Origin: Planctomycetota bacterium
GTDB taxonomy: Bacteria; Planctomycetota; Planctomycetia; Pirellulales; Pirellulaceae
Reading direction: 5' to 3'
DNA: 16,543 nucleotides
Assembly (NCBI GenBank): GCA_029259935.1
Contig: JAJDEH010000413.1
Coordinates: 1-16,543, forward strand
Part shown: piece after piece, positions 15,601 to 16,543 of the stretch
Position numbering within the stretch: position 1 is the first letter of the stretch
Layout of the letters: each line of letters begins with the position of its first letter
Notes under the pieces: generated by a model
Databases searched by the model: none
What the model saw: only the letters and a program-made list of their open reading frames with translations
What the model was told of the DNA's origin: nothing
Position numbers and translations under genes: made by a program

Positions 15601-16353
15601 CGAAATCATGCGCGAGGAGAAGTCGTGTTGCGGATCGAAGCGACCGTCACGCGACGGCAGTGGAAGCTGCAATTTCAGGTCATTAAAAACATGCGGACCG
15701 TGGCACGATGCAACAAAGCAGCCGTTGTTCGCAAGCACCGGCAGGACCTTATCGCGAAAGAACTGCTCTTCGGGCGGGACGGGCGGTTGCTCATCCGGTC
15801 GCAGTGCGATTTCCGTTTCGATCCACTGCTTCATAACTAGGTAGTCAGGATCGTCAGCCGAGTGGAAAACATCGAGTCCTCGATGAGGCACTCCGCCGAG
15901 TTGGTCCGCCAAGGGAACACGTATCAGCGGGCTGAATTCCGGACGTTCCCGATAGTCAATCCGCGACACGGCTGCCGTTCCATGGCCGGCGGTGTCACCG
16001 TCAGCTCCCCGCGAGGTGCGCCAAGCAGCCAGCAGGCCCTCGTGGCCGGGGATCTTTCCCGTGGCGGGATTAATCGGAAAATAGAAAAAGCCGGCATGAT
16101 CCGGGTCGCTCGTGAATTCGACGAACTTTACCGGCGACACACCGTGGCAGTTGACCGCGCAACGAGTTTCCAAGATCGGGACAACCTCACTGCAAAACTG
16201 GTCGAACGATGCGTATTCGCGCGGTTCCAGTTCCTCGTGCGGGTCGGTGGTTCCAACTTGATCCGTTTCGCCGCAGCCGGCCAGCAGCAGAATCGCGAAC
16301 ACTACCAGCCAGGTGCCGGGAATTGCATTTGGAAGGGTTCGAGGCGGGCTCAT
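12688..16353 (-). CDS. HzsA-related multihaem lipoprotein (hydrazine synthase alpha-like)
   Basis: A 1221-aa lipoprotein with signal peptide and lipobox LAGC (Cys27). N-terminal cytochrome-like segments carry RCAVNCH (C65-C69-H70, CX3CH) and CFVASCH (C212-C217-H218, CX4CH), both off the standard CxxCH spacing. Residues about 335-880 look like beta-propeller blades (DVRYDGRAIVFSMRRSAD, IFRVMAGGFDYHI, RDPCPLPDGTVLVSHVN), matching the middle domain of hydrazine synthase alpha. The C-terminal part has LDGTFYAEVPTGVPLIVQGL and FYVQPGEKLTFSIPRR leading to CAGCH (C1020-H1024), then DVQPILDQHCISCHD (C1088-H1092). The DGSF...P...PGE...CxGCH pattern is typical of HzsA-related proteins, which also occur in bacteria that are not anammox. 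GGAG lies 5 nt before ATG 16353, which overlaps the previous stop (ATGA). It probably pairs with the next gene's product outside the cell membrane. The true substrate is unknown. Confidence 0.85.
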   Translation of the reverse strand: MSPPRTLPNAIPGTWLVVFAILLLAGCGETDQVGTTDPHEELEPREYASFDQFCSEVVPILETRCAVNCHGVSPVKFVEFTSDPDHAGFFYFPINPATGKIPGHEGLLAAWRTSRGADGDTAGHGTAAVSRIDYRERPEFSPLIRVPLADQLGGVPHRGLDVFHSADDPDYLVMKQWIETEIALRPDEQPPVPPEEQFFRDKVLPVLANNGCFVASCHGPHVFNDLKLQLPLPSRDGRFDPQHDFSSRMISANRMMMLGKKSRFANLGGDLRLSRLLVKNLPISEGGVHQRGGNNQFFDSYDDPDVKIILEWLALERTALVDRLTSREKAVPADDVGRLRGIVFIRGPRHQPRQFFEFDTFWPGSDVWMLPLAEDGSPGTADPLNLTARFHAESPIEVQSVDVRYDGRAIVFSMRRSADSGFRIHELELDDELNGLESSFRQISFGPDRLPDGTLVHHVDALYTPGPDDSAGTVLDEVAVCFASNAAGHYAPSEPFGLLGEADGGAANELVDAQRTEAAGTFDGRRLFIVDGPNRGEWRTIVRHEKDAGSVVGAKLLLDKPLPSPIDRRTVYEIEQQRAVNISSYDIWRTVPAQDSAAFTDGENQHRMTFTSAQERRPTMRTTGEVMFTTVRNIGYQADRPVFNGAIFRVMAGGFDYHIQGNNRSRYSIVADSRELPQGLEVRLALDPRSRWSGGLLLLVDHGFGINIEPENPVDNIPLSSEGDVLGQPLRSAALRYLHGQQPFFPETGDDAVTLTGVSPGGSFRDPCPLPDGTVLVSHVNSPLDHLDENSDPDWNLYRLRFTESLQTEDARHVSPVELRLIESASTTDMAEYSPRPVVIRLKEKPETHQKFAVRHASRKPQREHGVLRMPPGTPGEIECYDYPLLQSFLTHFAPVGARDFHAETAGLPAGDTDPRHAYHFVRVVMQVPPGRDELEPVGHTDPFATPVSLGIHTRKLIVAEIPLELDGTFYAEVPTGVPLIVQGLNEHRMALHSMNRWFYVQPGEKLTFSIPRRIFPATCAGCHGALTGNSVDALGPPDVVSAASRVMATWDPVTGRRRLPYGHGQSPADYVSIDFRRDVQPILDQHCISCHDGTGERPNVLDLRGTPTEHYTTAYETLHRLADPSSGQQTAKQYVNEREALAVESFLIEKLMGKELDAPQTVDTPGKPHPAADPLSEQELLTLIRWIDLGATFAGGQSSKEEALTATRQASTENPPGTDP

Positions 16354-16543
16354 GGCATCTCCAGAGTCTGCACGGCGGAGACCATGTCAACTATGGGAAC
16401 AACGGGAGCATCGTCGCCGAGCAGAAGACGGGCCAGCTTTTGCGAATACGAACGGTAGCGTAGGGTCACGCGAACCCGCACGGGCCCCTTCACGTCGGCC
16501 GGAATTTCCATCGTGTAATGTTCCACCAGCGAGCCGCGTGGTG
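16350..16543 (-). CDS. 3' end of an upstream operon gene, possibly a multihaem cytochrome
   Basis: The - strand frame is open from the right edge and ends with TGA at 16350-16352, overlapping the ATG of the HzsA-related gene. The last 60 or so residues include HYTMEIPADVKGPVRVRVTL, then RYRSYSQKLARLLLG and PVVPIVDM. A beta-rich stretch ending in RYR(S/K)(Y/F)...LPIV resembles the closing domain of some large planctomycete multihaem cytochrome proteins, but no haem motif falls inside the window. The call is therefore tentative; what is firm is that an operon gene continues beyond the edge. Confidence 0.6.
   Translation of the reverse strand, partial: PRGSLVEHYTMEIPADVKGPVRVRVTLRYRSYSQKLARLLLGDDAPVVPIVDMVSAVQTLEMP
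16359..16362 (-). promoter_or_regulatory. Ribosome binding site of the HzsA-related gene
   Basis: GGAG on the - strand, 5 nt before ATG 16353, lies within the end of the preceding gene. It confirms this start and translational coupling. Confidence 0.6.

Noticed and set aside
12688..16353. Calling this window anammox or the large protein true HzsA
   Set aside because: HzsA-related proteins occur in many non-anammox bacteria, no HAO or hydrazine dehydrogenase is in the window, and two haem motifs differ in spacing.

Overview
The window looks like a piece of a planctomycete genome, or a close relative. The reasons are an HzsA-related giant cytochrome lipoprotein, a beta-propeller/diheme-peroxidase fusion, and several small protein families I associate with Planctomycetes. 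This is inferred from protein families alone; there is no rRNA or other marker gene.

Left part (about 1-4087): a decayed accessory region, mostly on the + strand. It holds broken pieces: an alpha/beta hydrolase lacking its N-terminus and joined in frame to a frameshifted DUF429 (RNase H-like) gene, a frameshifted uncharacterised gene, further hydrolase 3' scraps, a cupin gene cut off after about 36 codons by the catalytic end of a tyrosine recombinase, a serine-protease-like fragment, and on the - strand the first 60 codons or so of a transposase. Only the hemerythrin-domain gene (1727-2266) looks intact. A gene-free gap (3502-4087) contains short direct repeats spaced about one helical turn apart.

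Right part (4088-16543): one tightly packed - strand operon, read right to left, that enters from beyond the right edge. Its order is: tail of an unidentified gene (possibly a multiheme cytochrome); a 1221-aa HzsA-related multiheme lipoprotein; a 1045-aa beta-propeller plus CCP/MauG-like diheme protein that resembles hydrazine synthase beta and gamma subunits fused; an ApbE flavin transferase fused to an FGE/SUMF1-like domain; a pentaheme c-type cytochrome; a 780-aa fusion of an RnfD/NqrB membrane subunit with a complete NuoF-like NADH-oxidising subunit; and a HoxU/NuoG-type iron-sulfur protein. Most junctions are 4-bp start/stop overlaps. About 12 kb is open with no frameshift, in contrast to the left part.

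How the operon may work (inference): NADH would be oxidised in the cytoplasm by the NuoF-like and HoxU-like modules. Electrons would cross the membrane through the RnfD-like domain, whose SGAS motif may carry FMN attached by the ApbE encoded in the same operon. They would then pass to the pentaheme cytochrome and on to the HzsA-like/HzsBC-like extracytoplasmic pair. That would be an NADH-powered electron line to a hydrazine-synthase-like enzyme. The substrate is unknown, and hydrazine synthesis is not claimed.
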